From Lenzites betulinus (lineage: Eukaryota; Basidiomycota; Agaricomycetes; Polyporales; Polyporaceae): 64,000 nt of DNA. The translations under genes were made by a program, and so were the position numbers. Location of the stretch: assembly GCA_022264855.1 (NCBI GenBank), contig JABYQU010000032.1:248001-312000 (forward strand), written 5' to 3'. A model generated the notes under the pieces. It had not been told where the DNA came from and made no database searches. It was given only the letters and a program-made list of their open reading frames with translations. Shown here piece after piece: positions 44,901-57,991 of the stretch; the stretch's first letter is position 1, and every line of letters begins with the position of its first letter.

Positions 44901-47098
44901 CTATACCTCCATCTCCACAACATCGCCCTTCAACGACTTTTCCTCAGACTGGGTGCCCTGCACCGCCCAATCTTCGTCGAGGGAGGTATGTAGCGGCAAC
45001 CCCTTCATCAGCAACGAGAACAGGAACCCGATAGCCGCGAGCCCCAGCAGAACCTCCCACAGCACCCGGAGGCTGCCGGCAAACGCTTCCTGAACCTGTG
45101 CCTTCAGTGGCTGCGGCAGCGTTGGGACCTGCGGGATAAGCGCGTACGCGATCGCCGCGCCCTGCGGGAACTGCGTGAGGAACGCCGCCGGAATACGGTG
45201 CTTGAGCTCGTTCTGCAACACGGTGCCGCCAATGGTAATGCCCCACACCTGGCGAAAAGTCAGCCTCGGACATGGGAAGAAGGAAGTACGCAGGGCCTGG
45301 ACGTGCTGGACTTACCGCTGCAAAGGAGCGCACGAACATGAGGAACGCGAGCGCGTGCGCGTTCTCGGAGATCGGGAGAGGGGCTTGCACAGGGAACGGC
45401 CCCGTGGAGTATTGCGCGCTGGCGGCGCGTATTTAGTATTGTAGAGGAGAGCATAGTCTCGGTAGCGATACTTACCCCATGCCGGACCCGACGATGACGC
45501 TGAACCCCACCGCGCGTCCAATGTTGTCTCCTGCTTGAAGCGTGCGGTAGAGGCCTACGCCGACGAGGACAAAGCACCAGGCGGTCCACATCTGTGGCCG
45601 ATAGCGTTGTGTGCGGGTAACCATAACACCCGCAATGATGGACGCTGGGGCGAGCACCGAGAAGCTGAGCGTGATTAGGCCGGATCGGGTGGGCGACGCG
45701 TCCTTGCACCCCTGGTAATAGATCGGCATGTAGTCTGGGGAAGTTTAGAATGAGTTTTGACATGGATTGGGGAGGTACGCACAGACGATTGTTTGCGCTA
45801 CTAAGCTGACGAAGAACGCTTGTATATATCTGTTGATACACCCTTAGCAGTCAGCAATGCTTCGCGAAGGGCTCGGCAGAGAGGGCGCACCCTGAAAGAC
45901 TTGTCCGGTTAGACATGAGCGCGAACGGAACCTACAGATGCCGTCAGACGAGAAGTCAACCGGGAAAGTCCAATGATGACATGAGGATAAAGGGTGACGC
46001 ACTAAAGGCTCAGTGGCATACAAAGCATCCCACCCCAAGAATACAGCTAGAACAGCGAGGCCAAGGATAAGCAACGACAGAACTTGAGCGGAACTCCAGG
46101 GTGCAGAGATTCCACCCCAGGTGAGCGCGATCGTGCACATAGTGGTCCCACTGATGACTAGGAGGTTTCCTCTGTGTACAGAAGTTAGAACATATGACGT
46201 CGGCATGGATTACAACTTCACGCACATCCAGTCAAGCCGCGCGATCTTCTCCTTCAATGACCCAGGCGGCGTCGGAAGGCGAAGGAAGTACATCACGCAT
46301 ACCATCGCGATTCCACAGATGGGCAGGTTGAGATCTGCGAAGTCTCTCGTCAGACATGTGGACCTCCAAAACACAGCACGTCATGGCTTACAGAACAACC
46401 ATCTCCACTGGCCTGCGGATGCGAGGCCTCCGCCAATAAGAGGGCCGGATACGCTGGCAATACACCACACCCTGGAAGTACGCGTCAACGGGACAGATCA
46501 ACGCGATAAAGTAAAAAACATACAGCCCGAACAGGCCTGCGTACAGGCCACGTTCCTGCAGAGTGACCATGTCCGCGAGGACGATCGCCGAGAGCGACTG
46601 GACGCCCCCGCCACCCAACCCTTGGATGGTCCTCCCGATGATCAGCATCGACATGCTCCCCGCTCCTCCAGCGACACCGCTGCCAACCGCAAACAGCACG
46701 AGGCAAGTCATGAGGGCCGGCCTCCGGCCAAAAATCTGCGCAAGGGCGCCGCTCATCGGGAGGAACGCCGTGGCCGAAAGCGAGTACGCGGAGCCAACCC
46801 ACACAAAGTCTGAGGCATGCAGATCGCTGGCAATGGTCGGCAGGGCGGTGGAGACGGCAGTCAGGTCGAGAGCGGCGAGGAATAGCGATAGGCAGATAGA
46901 CAGGAAGATACACCAGAACACAGCACCCTTCTTCTTCCGCGTACGAGCTCCCTTCATGTTGGGGGGTGTGCCAGGACGCCTATTCGGCTCCAACGCAAGA
47001 ACGTAGCTGGCCTCTCGCATATGAGCTTCGTTGGGCTGCGCGTTCGGGGGTGTGCTCGGACGTCTGATTGGCTCCAGAACAAGAGGGTTGCTGGCCAT
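44901..47098 (-). CDS. MFS exporter, DHA2-like (14-helix) drug/toxin family
   Basis: Proton-driven efflux transporter of the plasma membrane. The start at 47098 opens a Pro-rich cytosolic tail in which an EPxRRPxTPPN motif occurs twice. TM1 has FLSICLSLFLAALDLTAVST, followed by PTIASDLHASDFVWVGSAYS and the motif-A-like ALAQIFGRRPALM. GRTIQGLGGGGVQSLSAIVL and, after splicing, SGPLIGGGLASAGQWRWLF follow (motif C region). YLNLPICGIAMVCVMYFLRL, SNRTSLSG joined to YIQAFFVSLVAQTIVYYMP, and the C-terminal helices with SFAAVWGITIGGTVLQNELK complete the fold. It ends KGDVVEMEV at 44901. The frame is intact across about eight exons. Substrate unknown; divergent from the GMC oxidoreductase gene, so co-regulation in one metabolic task is possible. 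Confidence 0.9.
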
Positions 47099-48268
47099 AT
47101 TATTAAATGGGGATCCAAGCCTGGAAAGGTTTGATTATGTGACGGGGGTAGGTGTCAGCTTGAGCAAGGTCGTAGAACTATTCATGAAGACGCGGCACAC
47201 CACCCCACGGCGGGGTTCGAGCGCGAAAGAGCGGAGGATGGAAAGCGGTGGTAATGTCTTCCGGGTTAAGCCTGCACTGATAGCCTTGTCAGAGACTGCC
47301 CCGGCACAAATGAGGCGAAGGACCATGACTTGCTAGTGTTATGCCTGGCGGTGTCGGCGGCGCGCGCATCTCACTCATAACTGGCCGCCTGCTGGGCCCT
47401 GAACGTGGGCGAAAGGGTCGGTCGCCGCTCGCGAAGTGCGCGGTGTTCCGATGGCGCTCGCGCCGGCGCCGTAGCCTCGTACATAATGCGTTGCCGTTCG
47501 CTGAAATAGAGAAGAATATGGTGTTTCGAGGCTCTTCAGCCTGCATGTTAGACATAATCCTTTGGCTGGGCCATGGCTACCTAGCGGAGTGTACGAGATG
47601 TGGTGGACGCGGCAGGATGTAGTAAATCAACTTGTTGTAACCGTTCCAATTATGGAAGTTAATGAGTCCGCGCTCCTGAAACGGGCGCCCGAAACTTCTC
47701 TGGATCCCTCCACGCACCGCATAGTTCACAGCATCACAATCGTAACGACAAGTAATACTACACATATTCCATGAAGCATCATCCTCAGCCACATTTTCCG
47801 AGCTGCGAAAAGCTAGGAAAACTCAACAGAGGGAATCTTGGAGAGCAGCCGAAAAGTGTGCCAGATGAGAAAGCTGGCGTCGACAATCGCCTTTCTGCAA
47901 CAACGAACTGAATTTGAGACAGTCAAGTCCATACAGTGATGACTGGATGCCGCTCTACTCGCCCACGGGCCACGGGTCTCAGGCCACAGGGTCGTCCATG
48001 ACCCGGCCTCGCAGCAATATATATGTCCCACATCACTAACAATCTACTCGGAATAGTACCAAGCTGCCGTGAACTCAATCAGAGCAACGGCATAGAGAAG
48101 TGGGAATAACGGGTTCTGCGTAAGTCATACATGGCGTCCAACAGTCTTCTCTGCTTGTTGATTTGTATCACCGCGATTTCCTATAGACACGTCTCTTGTA
48201 CTCACCTCGCTTGAACTTGCGTCCTCCACCTTTCCCCTCAGATCCGCACGCCACATATCAACGTCGTG
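47099..48268. promoter_or_regulatory. Divergent intergenic region, MFS exporter / GMC oxidoreductase
   Basis: 1.2 kb upstream of both genes. No additional coding sequence recognised. It is the probable site of shared regulation, but I cannot name a specific binding site. Confidence 0.45.
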
Positions 48269-50880
48269 ATGGGTAGTCTCCTGTCACGGTCTGCTGACAT
48301 TGTCAGCGACCCGTCTCTATTCGCGACGCCACTCGACGCCACGGACAATCCCCGCTCGGTCATCTCCAAAGCGAAGTCCTACGACTACGTGATCGTCGGT
48401 GGAGGTGTGTTCACATACATCACGAGATCTGAATAATTGTGCTGAACGTGTTTCAGGTTCTGCGGGCTGCGTCCTCGCCTCGAGACTGTCAGAGGACCCC
48501 GGCGTCACCGTGCTCCTCATAGAGGCCGGGAGAAGGTCAGTCTTCCTCACCACCGACCATATGACACTCACGCATTTTGATTGACAGTCACAAGGGGAAT
48601 CTCCTCGCTCGTATGCCTATGGGCTTCGCCAAGATGTTTCGCACCTCCTGGGACTGGGCATACGAGACCACGTGAGTGATACCCAAGACGTGCGTCAGAT
48701 GCATGCTGATGACGAGGCTGTAAGACCTCAGAAGGCGCTCGATGAACGTCGCATCTACTGGCCGAGAGGCAAGCTGTTAGGCGGATCCAGGTGAGCCAGA
48801 CACAACCGATTATAGGACAGGTATTGTGACAGTATGCCGCTAGCTCGATGAACGCAATGATCTTCCATCACTGCGCGCCTGAAGATATGGATGCATGGGA
48901 AAAGAAGGGTGCGAAGGGATGGGGCTACGAGTCTCTCAAGCCGTACGTTTACGCAGTGTACAGAGTATATATCATCGCTCACCGCCACCGGCAGGTATTT
49001 TCTTCGCTCCGAGAAGTATCTAGAGGACCCGGCCCATCTTTTGGATGCTTCCCAGCGTGGAAGTGAGGGTAGATGGGCCACAAGATTCCCGCAGGCCGCC
49101 GTAAGTGCTCGACCTCGTTTCGCAGTTATTGTGATAGACTGACCCCATTTGCAGCCTATCATGTCGATCATCCTACAGACGGTAAAGAACATGGGAATCC
49201 CGCTCTCGAGGTGAGCCGCACAAGCATTGTTGCATGCATGACTCTCGACGTTCAAGAGAGCTCTAGCGACTTCAACACACCTCAAGGCACAATGGGTGCA
49301 GGAAACTTCATGGTCAACATTGACCCGAAAAATGAAAGTAAGCACCTGAGCGCACTTGGGTGTGCTTTTACTGAACTTCTGGCTTAGGAAGTTCTTTAGC
49401 GACAGCCTTTCTTGACGACGAGGTCCTTCGGAGACCTAACTTGACGGTCGCAGTGTCTGTTACGACTGAGAAAATCATCTTCTCACCCGATGAGACCCCT
49501 CGAGCTCTTGGTGTGCAGGTCGCGACGAGTAAAAGCAGCCCGCACTTTGTCGTTGCCGCCCGCACAGAGGTCATCCTCTCGGCCGGCGCCATTGGGAGCC
49601 CCCAGCTACTGATGCTCTCCGGCATCGGTCCTGCTGCACAGCTCGAGAAGTGGAGTATACCAGTGGTTCGCAACCTCCCGGCAGTGGGACAGAACCTGCT
49701 TGATGTGCGTATACAGCGTGCCTGGAGAAGAGAATGTCTCTCACATTCCTTGCACTCTAGCACGTCTCAGCAGGCGGTGTCCCATTCCGCGCCAAGTCGG
49801 GCGTCACATGGGATCCGATACTCCGCAACCCGCTGAGAGCGTTACAGGCTTTCGTTCAGTGGATGACGTTTGGGACAGGCCCGTTGAGCTCTAACCCCAC
49901 CCAAGTCGCCATATTTGTCCGCGCCGATGACGAAAGGTCTGGTTTCAGCGCATGTGTGCTGCACTCAGATTGTCCTGACTATTGGATAGTCTGCCATTCG
50001 GTCCAGGGCTACCTGTCAACGATACTACATCCGGTCCTGGGGCGCCAGATATCGAACTTGCGTTCACGCCGTTCGCAATCGTAGACAACGGCTTCCGCAA
50101 GCTTCCTCGCGGAACAATGGGCACCACTGCGGTATGCATGCATACCACATCACCACCGCCGAGCAGTCTCTCATGTCCACACCCAGGGAGCCCTGCTGCT
50201 TAAGCCCGAGAGCTCAGGCACGATAGAGCTGCGCTCCGCAAGCGTCTTTGACCACCCCGCCATCAATGCAAAGTACGCTCTGCGACGTTCATCCTTGCAT
50301 TAACCGCGGCTGACTTGTACGGACTGGCAGCTACTTCGCGACGGTGACAGATATGAACCTCATGATCAAAGCCGTCCGCCTCCTGCTGCGCATCGCGCGC
50401 ACGGCGCCGCTGTGCGACGCGCTTGACCTCTGCACCGCGGTCGGCCCGCGCAGCGCAGACGACATATTCTGGCCGGGGGACGCCGACCCAGACAAGGTGC
50501 ACTCCTATCCTTCAAGGACAACCGCCTACATCCCTACTTACCGATTCATGCGCGCCGCAGATCACAGACGATGAGATCCGCGCGTTTGTGCGGAGTCAAG
50601 GCCAGTCCGCATGGCACCCGGTGAGCGGCCCTCTTGCGAGTATTTGCGCTGTGTCGAGCGTGCTGCTCATTGAATCTATGCATGCATGTAGACCACGTCC
50701 GCGAAGATGGGGGCGGACGAACGGGAAAGTGTGGTCGATCTGGAGCTGCGGGTGCATGGTCTCCCGAACCTGCGTGTGGTAGACGCGTCGGTCCTCCCGG
50801 ATCAAGTATCGGGGCACCCGTGTGCCGTCATCGTCGCGGTTGCTGAGAGAGCTGCGGACCTGATTAAGGCGTCGCGGTGA
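48269..50880 (+). CDS. GMC family FAD-dependent oxidoreductase
   Basis: Flavoenzyme of the glucose-methanol-choline family (CAZy AA3-like). The ATG at 48269 gives [29 protein letters not shown] joins by splicing to [20 protein letters not shown], the FAD-binding Rossmann motif. [12 protein letters not shown] plus [20 protein letters not shown] form the GMC signature 1 region. [20 protein letters not shown] is signature 2. The C-terminus has SAWHP then TTSAKMG, and [20 protein letters not shown], giving the two usual active-site His positions. Family members often have Thr-Cys before KMG; here it is Ser-Ala. About 13 exons. No clear signal peptide, so it may be intracellular. Substrate (aryl alcohol, sugar or choline-like) cannot be told from sequence. 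Confidence 0.9.
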
Positions 50881-51203
50881 TGCTGCAGTACGGCACTGTA
50901 TTAAACTAGCTCTACCCGCCGTCCGTGACCGTCTTCTACTGGGTTCACGAGCCTCCGGGAATTTGTGTGCGACTTTTCGCTTGCGGATCTGGCGTATATA
51001 TCGAGCCATTTTTTTTCTCCATGTATAGCGTTGTACAAGAGGTCGAGAGGTTCCTCTGAATGCATGTTCATGCAGCACGGCACTACCTTATTCTTGTACC
51101 TCGTCTGAGGGAAGCATCGAGGGGCCGATGCGCACATATTCAAGCAAGCGCCGGGAACGCAAACACTATTGTACAAGTAGACGACCAAATTGTCCAGCTC
51201 TCA
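50881..51203. other. Convergent intergenic region
   Basis: 0.3 kb between the 3' ends of the GMC gene (plus) and the dynamin-like gene (minus). Only 3' untranslated sequence expected. Confidence 0.5.
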
Positions 51204-54200
51204 TCATGCCCCAAAATTGTCCAACTCCTTCTTGATCTCAGTCAGCCGGGCGAGCTTGTGCTTCAGCTGCGCCCGCTCGCGTGCAATCTGCGGATCCTCC
51301 GCAAGGAGCCCCTGGAGGCGTTCCGCCGCGTCCTCGGAGTCGAGCTGGAGAGACGCGAGAAGATAGTCCTGCAGCCCATCCACAAACCGGAACAGGAGGT
51401 TGAATTTGATGCTCTCGGGGACGTCGTCGGCGATTCTCTGGGTTGTCATGACCAATTAACATCGCACATATAACAGGAGGGAGGGGGTACGGACTTTGTG
51501 CGTGACATGGAAGTAGCTGCGCACGTCTGCCATGATGTGGATCTCGTCCTCGAATACATCATATCGGTACAGACGATGAAGGTCGCTGGCCTTCACGTCT
51601 GTCAGCCCGAGATTCCTGAGGGCGGCGATTGCCTGAGCCTCAAAAGCTGAAAAAATACTCAATAATTCTATCGTGACGACGGGCGCAGGGCAAAGGATGT
51701 ACCCTCTCTCTGCCACTTATCCAGGCCTTGAGCATAGCCCTTCTTGGATGCTCTGATCGAGGTGTATTGTGCGAGCCAGATGTTGCGCATATGCTCAAAG
51801 TATGCGTTGTTCTGTGTACCGTATGGAGCTTTCTCCCGGTCGAGAACGTTCACGACGGCCTCACGAGCGGTGGCGATATGGCTCTCCAGCTGAATTGCGA
51901 GGACGGAGCTATATGCGTACACAGGTTTTCATTTTATTACACGACTCTGTCAAGAAAAGAATCTGGTACTTACCCCATGAATTCCTCCAGAGGCGGGAAA
52001 CGGCCGAAGTGTGCTTTCACTTCTTCCCTCAGTGTCGATGCTAGGGCATTGGCGACATGCTCGAAGCACTCGGACTCCGCAGCAGGCCAGTGCTCCATGA
52101 ACGTTTGGATGAGACGCTTCTTCGCCTCATACGGAACATTATGAGGGAGTTCCCAGCCCGTGGTCCTGTATAACGAATCATATGATTATTTATGCAACTA
52201 GTGAGATTTGCCACGTCAAGCTTACTCTTCAATGATCCGCGTCACGTCCTTGAGCGCAATAGGCGTCTTCGGGAGCCGCGTGAAGTCATCGTACCGATCG
52301 ACGCCGAACTTGTCCGTGTCGTCCTCCATCGCGAGCGCGACTGGCCGTGGGATTTCACCCGCAGCGAGCTCCGACCGGAAGTCAGGCGCGGTGTAGCGGA
52401 TGGCACGCTCGAAGAGCGCGAAGCGCCGTCGACACGCGTGCACGAACGCCTTGTCGTCGCTCTCGCCGTGCACAATGCCACGTAGGCGATCGGAGAACCG
52501 CACGACGCAGTGTATGACCTCCGCAGTCACGTCCGCGGTGAGTAGTCGTGGGAGCCGTGCGAGGTCCGCGCGGCACACGGCGAGCTGCTCCGTTACAGCT
52601 GTGCGCATTGCGGGGAGCCTGTAGCGCGTGGCATGTCGAGGTCGTTAGCGTAGAGATATAGTGATGGATTTGGGAGGCTGGCGGATACGTACGCGGACTG
52701 GGTGACACCCATGAGGAGGTGACTGATGTCGCGGACGAGGTTGGGGACACCAAGTCGGCGCGCGCTCTTCAAGTCCTTCCATGGTGCGGTGGTACGGAAG
52801 AACTCTCGCTCGTTCTCCTGCACCTGTGCACGAGTCAGGCCGCTCTGGCGTTCCCTGTCGTTCGGTAGGCGGACGCAGTAGTATCCCTTCTGAAGGGAGT
52901 GACTGGATGCCTCGCCGTCGAAGAGGGCGCGTAGTTGTTTGTGCTTCCCAATGTCGCCTGCGGTCAGACGGTCCGGTTTGGTGAGAACACCTGAACGAAT
53001 ACATGGTTACATGGTGAGAAATGGTGCATGACGATGACGCGTGCGCATTGAGAGGGTATACTTACCAATTGTGCGCTGCTTTGAATTGTCAACCTCCCGG
53101 GCGAGCGTGAAGGCCTTGGGAATCTCAAAATCCTCTGTTGAGGTCATGAGCTGACGGCGCGCTAGGAACGTTTGGTGCAGAAAATTAACATACCGTCTGC
53201 TGGGACGCTGACCAGGATGATGGTAGCTGCCCTCGAAATGTGCACATGCGTCATCTCCTCGACAAGCGGGACGAGATCAGGCTCGTTTTCCGCATTCTGG
53301 ATGAGACCTGCCAATCCGTTGAGCAATGCAATCTCCCGGCATTCATCCACGCATTACGCACCAGGGAGGTCCACGAAGGACAAATCTGCACCATCGGGGT
53401 CATAAATGTCCACGACCACGACACTCTTCGTGAACCTCAGTGCCCGAGAGTCGTTCCGCACGTCCGTCAGCGCTTTAAGCTCTTCGGGGCTCCTGCTGGC
53501 AAACTTGTCTGGGGAGAGATGCGGGCACAGCACCGCAGCCTGCGCACGCCTTATCCAGAGCTCTACTTCTGCTGGGGTAGCAAGCGGTGGGCTGAAGGGC
53601 ACTCTGTTGAAGCTATCATTCTGCTCGCCGATGATGTGTAACGAAATTGTGCAGGTCCAGGCTGACTCCGACGACCAGATGGTGCACTCCATCGGGCACC
53701 TGAGTGATATGTAATGAGTGTTTGACCCACTAACTGGCTGGCAAATGCATCAACCTGGTACATGTCCCGCTGTCCCTCGGAACATTGATCTGGAAAGCAT
53801 GAGAAATGCCCAAAAGGCGTGTCAATTCCTTTGGCTCACCCCTGTCATAGCCTCCACAAGTGAGCTCTTCCCGGCTAAGTTCGCTTTCAGCATATATTGA
53901 TAGCATGTGCGGGTTGTGATACTTACTGGACTGAGCGCCGATGACCGCGACACGCGGGGCTTCTTCTAGGAGATTGTTCGCACTGCGGACGTGCGTAACA
54001 TTAAGTTTTGGTATTTCACGTTGCCCTATGTGAGGAGACACACCCCAACTTGGCCAGGGCGCGAGATAGATGCAGTAGTTCACGGCGTCTGCGAACGTAT
54101 TCGCTTCGAGCGAGACCGCTATCCTCGCCATGGCGCTCTGTATCCTTGTGGGAATCCTCCTTGGTTGAGGTAGAGGAGGAGCCTGTATCGCCGTGTTCAT

Positions 54201-54216
54201 TGGTTGTATTCGCCGT
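51204..54216 (-). CDS. Dynamin-like large GTPase
   Basis: Membrane-remodelling GTPase of the dynamin/Mx superfamily. Spliced exons give RRRRELLHLSRALAKLG, then a G1 motif AQSTGKSSLVEAMTG, created by joining TCCA to CCGGGAAG across an intron. INVPRDSGTCTR with the G2 Thr, CPMECTI, G3 in SFVDLPG, LVEEMTHVHISRAATIILVS and G4 GVLTKPDRLTAGDIGKHKQL follow. The middle domain includes GYYCVRLPNDRERQSGLTRA. The last exons form a GTPase effector domain (SIKFNLLFRFVDGLQDYLLA, ARERAQLKHKLARLTEIKKE) ending LDNFGA at 51204. No PH or proline-rich domain, as in Mx-like or vacuolar fungal dynamins. The first coding exon is uncertain: a candidate MSASRFGSWFK at 54385 does not close in phase. Exons upstream of 54216 are therefore unresolved. 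Confidence 0.86.
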
Positions 54217-55870
54217 CTGGAACAATGATTACCACTCAGGGCGACATTATGTGGTCAAGCCACGAGCCGTACTTTAGTAGAGCGACCATGTTTGCTTTGG
54301 AGGATATGTGAGTACCACGTTACCCTACACCAGAGAATGTATTATAAACTCACTTGAACCAACTCCCGAATCGGCTAGCCGACATAGTGGCTTGATGTGA
54401 GGTGGGGGCTGGGGCTTCTATGCGCTAGCACTGACCTTATAAGTGACAATCGAGGGCGCCATGTACGCAGCACAACTTCAGCTCAAGAGAGGAGTGCCAC
54501 CGCCAGTAGAGATGGAGCAGCAGCGTGGTCTGCTGCGGTAGTCGAAGACATGCGCCGCTTCCTTGCACGCATGGCACGACCATCCACTTCTAGGCATTCC
54601 GCCGGCCCTTTTCGGGCGATTATCAAATGTGGAAAGTACTCTTCCCGTAACAGATAAGCTTCGAGCATGCCCTAGTAGTAGCTGGCTGCTGCGGCAGCCT
54701 CGCGTGGATCTGATGTCAGTATGGGGTCATTTCGCTCATGTGCTACGGTTATCCAATAAGTAAACTTACTATGCACACGGGAATGTCCTGCGGCATTATG
54801 GAGGATCGATGTCAGGTAGTTCGGACAGGGTGAGAGTACTCAGTCTGAGTGTTCAAGAGTGTTCAAGACTTGAAGGCAGTGGCACGCCGCGCCAGCGTTA
54901 CCGGCGCAAGTAGATACCTAACCCCGGCGGATTGAAGGACTCAAGACATGGGATCGCATGAGTAGGTCTCCGATGCTGACTAGTTGTGCCGGGTAGGCTC
55001 GGACTCGAAGTTGGTCGTACATAGGAAGTGTCCGAGACAGCCATAGTAGCGACATCCGATTAGTCCTAGTAGTCGAGTGACAAGGAGCTGGCTTTGTACA
55101 CACCGGCAGTGCCAGCGCCCGTTGGAAATGCCAGACAAACTGTGCCACAACATTCCAGGCATAAATTACTAAGAAAAACAAAGTATCTACGGGCATTCAC
55201 TGTATGTTATTGAGTCTTATGACACAGAAATATTGTTTCGCAGAGCAATCGTGAAGTATACGCGCAAGCAGCAAGCTGCGAGGTGAGCACTTCAAAGCGC
55301 CTAAGCCTACCGCGCAGGGACCCCGGCGTCTACGTTCAGCGCGGCCAGTGCAGCCACAAGTTGCTTCATGCGTTCACAGGCTTTGGGTACGCCCCGGCTC
55401 TGTCGATACACCTCACAGTGCGGTCAATGTTCTCCCGCAACTCACTGGCTCTCAATGACATTACAGGGATATACAACTACGTGGCGCAAGCACACTGTAC
55501 TGAGCGTTACCTGAGCATTACACTGCGTCCACTCAGCCAGCATGGTCCTCGACCACGACCTCGACCTCGCTTCGATATGGCACATCCAAACGTCCAGCAT
55601 TGCGAGACACAGCCACAGGCTGTGAGGATTCAGTATCGAATGGATACTTTGCAGGTTGGGATCTTCCCTCCCGCTTTCGCTAGCTCTCAACCGAGTCCCT
55701 CACAAAGCAATACCGATACTCCCAGGAGGTGTGGGACCGCGAATCGCTAATGGTAGACTTACAAGCTAATAAATCCCACAGAATCCCACCGTCGCGGATG
55801 CATTACGGGCCTTGCCCTCCGTAAACCCTACTTATAGCGACTGGATAGTGTGATCCCATCGAACAACGAT
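54217..55870. other. Intergenic region
   Basis: 1.65 kb between the divergent dynamin-like and SDR genes. The left part may contain the missing first exon of the dynamin-like gene near 54385. No other gene is supported. Confidence 0.5.
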
Positions 55871-57308
55871 ATGCCCGCTCTTCACCCACCTGCCACGATT
55901 CTAGTCACAGGCGCCAACGGCTATGTTGGCTGTTCGGTCGTTCGCGCACTCCTTGACAGGGGCTATTCCGTCCGAGGGGCCGTGCGCACGGAGGAAAAGG
56001 CACGCATTCTCACTGAACTTGTACGCAAGAAGCATCCTGCCGTCGCAGGTACCTTCGACTGTATAGTCGTTCCGAACATATCTGCGGTAAGAATTCCATA
56101 TCTTTGCTCGTGTTGAGTCAGCGGCTAGTACGCCGAGATACTCATGTGTTGAACGTTAGGAGGGTGCCCTAGACGCTTACCTTGAGGACATCAACGGCAT
56201 CATACATACCGCTACCCCGGTCACGTTCGCTTTGGATGACCCAGAAGCATACATCCGGCCTGCTGTAGATGGTACTATGGGTGTTCTTCGAAGCGCTGCT
56301 ACCAGGTGAGTGATGAATCTATCGCTGTCCTATGTGATTACGCCCGTGCGCATATTGGCTCACACTCCTACAGAGACATCAAGAGGATTGTCATTACTTC
56401 TTCGATAGGGGCCGTCGCAGAAAGCATTCTCGCGGACGGCAAGACGCGCATATACACTGAGCAAGACTGGAATGACCATGCGGTCGAAACGGTCAGAAGC
56501 ATCGGGGCAAAGGCATCCGGATTCATCAAGTACGACGCTAGTAAGGTGTTATCGGAGCAAGGCGAGTCCCCGACGCTCTGAAGATGTATCACCATCTCAA
56601 AGACTGCTACAGCCGCTTGGAAGTTCTACAAGGATGGGAAGGACACACTTCCATTTGACATAAGCGTTATCGCTCCGGGATGGATCCTTGGGGTACGACA
56701 ATGACGCTGATAATAGCAACGTGCCACTGACCTGCTACACGTATATGCAGAGACTGCCTGACGAGCCCTCATCCCCCGCTGCATTCGCTACTCCGAGCCC
56801 GATACTCGAATGGACACAGCTCTTTTCAGAACCACCCCCCGAGGAACGGACGCCGGTCATCTTCAATTATGTAGACATCCGCGACGTCACAGAGATGCAT
56901 GTGCGCGCACTCGAACTCGCCGAGGCTGGAGGAGAACGCTTCCTTTCGACCTCTCGTGCGTTGTAATTTCTGTCCCGCCCCTCTGCCAACGCTGACGTCG
57001 GTCTCCCAGTGGTGTGCACCTGGCAAGACTGGTGTAAGTTATGCCACCGTCTACACATACCTTGAGAGAGCACTCACCGTTTGGCGCTACCAGTCAATAT
57101 CGCACATGAGCTCAAGCTACTGCCCGGGCTCGAGCGGCTCCATCCGGCAGCGCTTGAGGACAAGACTGTTTTGCCGCAGCACCCGATCTTCTCGCCTGAG
57201 AAGGCGGAACGGATACTCGGAATCACGTTCAAGACTATTCCGGAAACGCTGAGAGATCTTGTCGATGATTTCCGCGGGAGGGGATGGCTGAAGCATCTAG
57301 AGGAGTAG
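55871..57308 (+). CDS. NAD(P)-dependent extended SDR, dihydroflavonol reductase/ketoreductase-like
   Basis: Extended short-chain reductase acting on a carbonyl substrate with NADPH or NADH. The ATG at 55871 gives MPALHPPATILVTGANGYVG, with the TGxxGxxG cofactor motif at residues 13-20. HTATPVTFALDDPEAYIRPA and VDGTMGVLRSAATR follow, then DIKRIVITSSIGAVAES with the catalytic Ser. The YxxxK motif is YDASK, continuing VLSEQAAWKF only if a GC-AG intron (56562-56612) is removed; this reproduces the family pattern exactly. FDISVIAPGWILG, VIFNYVDIRDVTEMHVRALE and a C-terminus ending GRGWLKHLEE follow. About 340 residues, normal for the family. The natural substrate is unknown. Confidence 0.88.
56562..56612 (+). 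other. Non-canonical GC-AG intron in the SDR gene
   Basis: Donor AAG/GCGAGT, acceptor CTACAG/CC, 51 nt. Using a GT donor 15 nt upstream with another AG gives YDASK then TAATAAW, one residue short of the family motif. The GC-AG solution gives YDASKVLSEQAAWKF. Confidence 0.65.
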
Positions 57309-57991
57309 TGAGCGAGTAAGTGAAGCGTGTTCTTGGGGTGCCGTATAGGCAAGTGATGTACTACGCCGGACATATCTTAAGTGATGATCGTTTTCTCTCT
57401 CTAGGCAGTGCGTTCCGGCCCAGCCAATTCGTTGTTTGCTATGTTATCTTAACCGCGTTGTTCTCTCCCCGAGTTGGGATGCACCAAAGGTGAATTCGCT
57501 GTCAAGCAGTACATTCGCCCATGTTTCTACCCTCGCAAGCTGGTGTCTACGGTATGGTTATAAATCACGTACCACTGGATTGAAACTTACAATCTACCAC
57601 TAGATGACGCGCACGGTATAAGTATCCAAGTTGTGTTTATACTGTTGAACGATATTCAGATGTGTGCGCCGCCCGCGCAAGTCACGCAGGACCATTTCGA
57701 TAACATCAGTAGGTGAACTGCTTTACCGTGTGCACGGTATGCTTCTGCTTCCACGAACTGTCGTGATGTGCAGGTAGACTCCCGCCTATGGCTATATAAA
57801 GGTGAGCACCATGGTGTACTGTGGGAACGAACAATCATCGGTCGAAGTAGGTGGGGGAAGAAGCTGCGTTTGGATAAGCCAACGTGATCCGCCTCATACA
57901 GCCCCCGGCAGTACTGCGGCTATTGCATCGGCGAGCATATATGTAGATGAAAAGTCACATCCTCGCAAAGCCTTCGGCGAAGTGTGTAGTA
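57309..57991. other. Intergenic region with TATA box
   Basis: 0.7 kb upstream of the 7TM gene, with a TATATAAA at 57793-57800. An ATG at 57811 opens a long overlapping frame that is out of register with the presumed start at 57992. Confidence 0.5.
57793..57800 (+). promoter_or_regulatory. TATA box of the 7TM gene
   Basis: TATATAAA, 192 nt before the predicted ATG at 57992. The spacing is longer than for the other TATA-bearing genes in this window. Confidence 0.45.
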
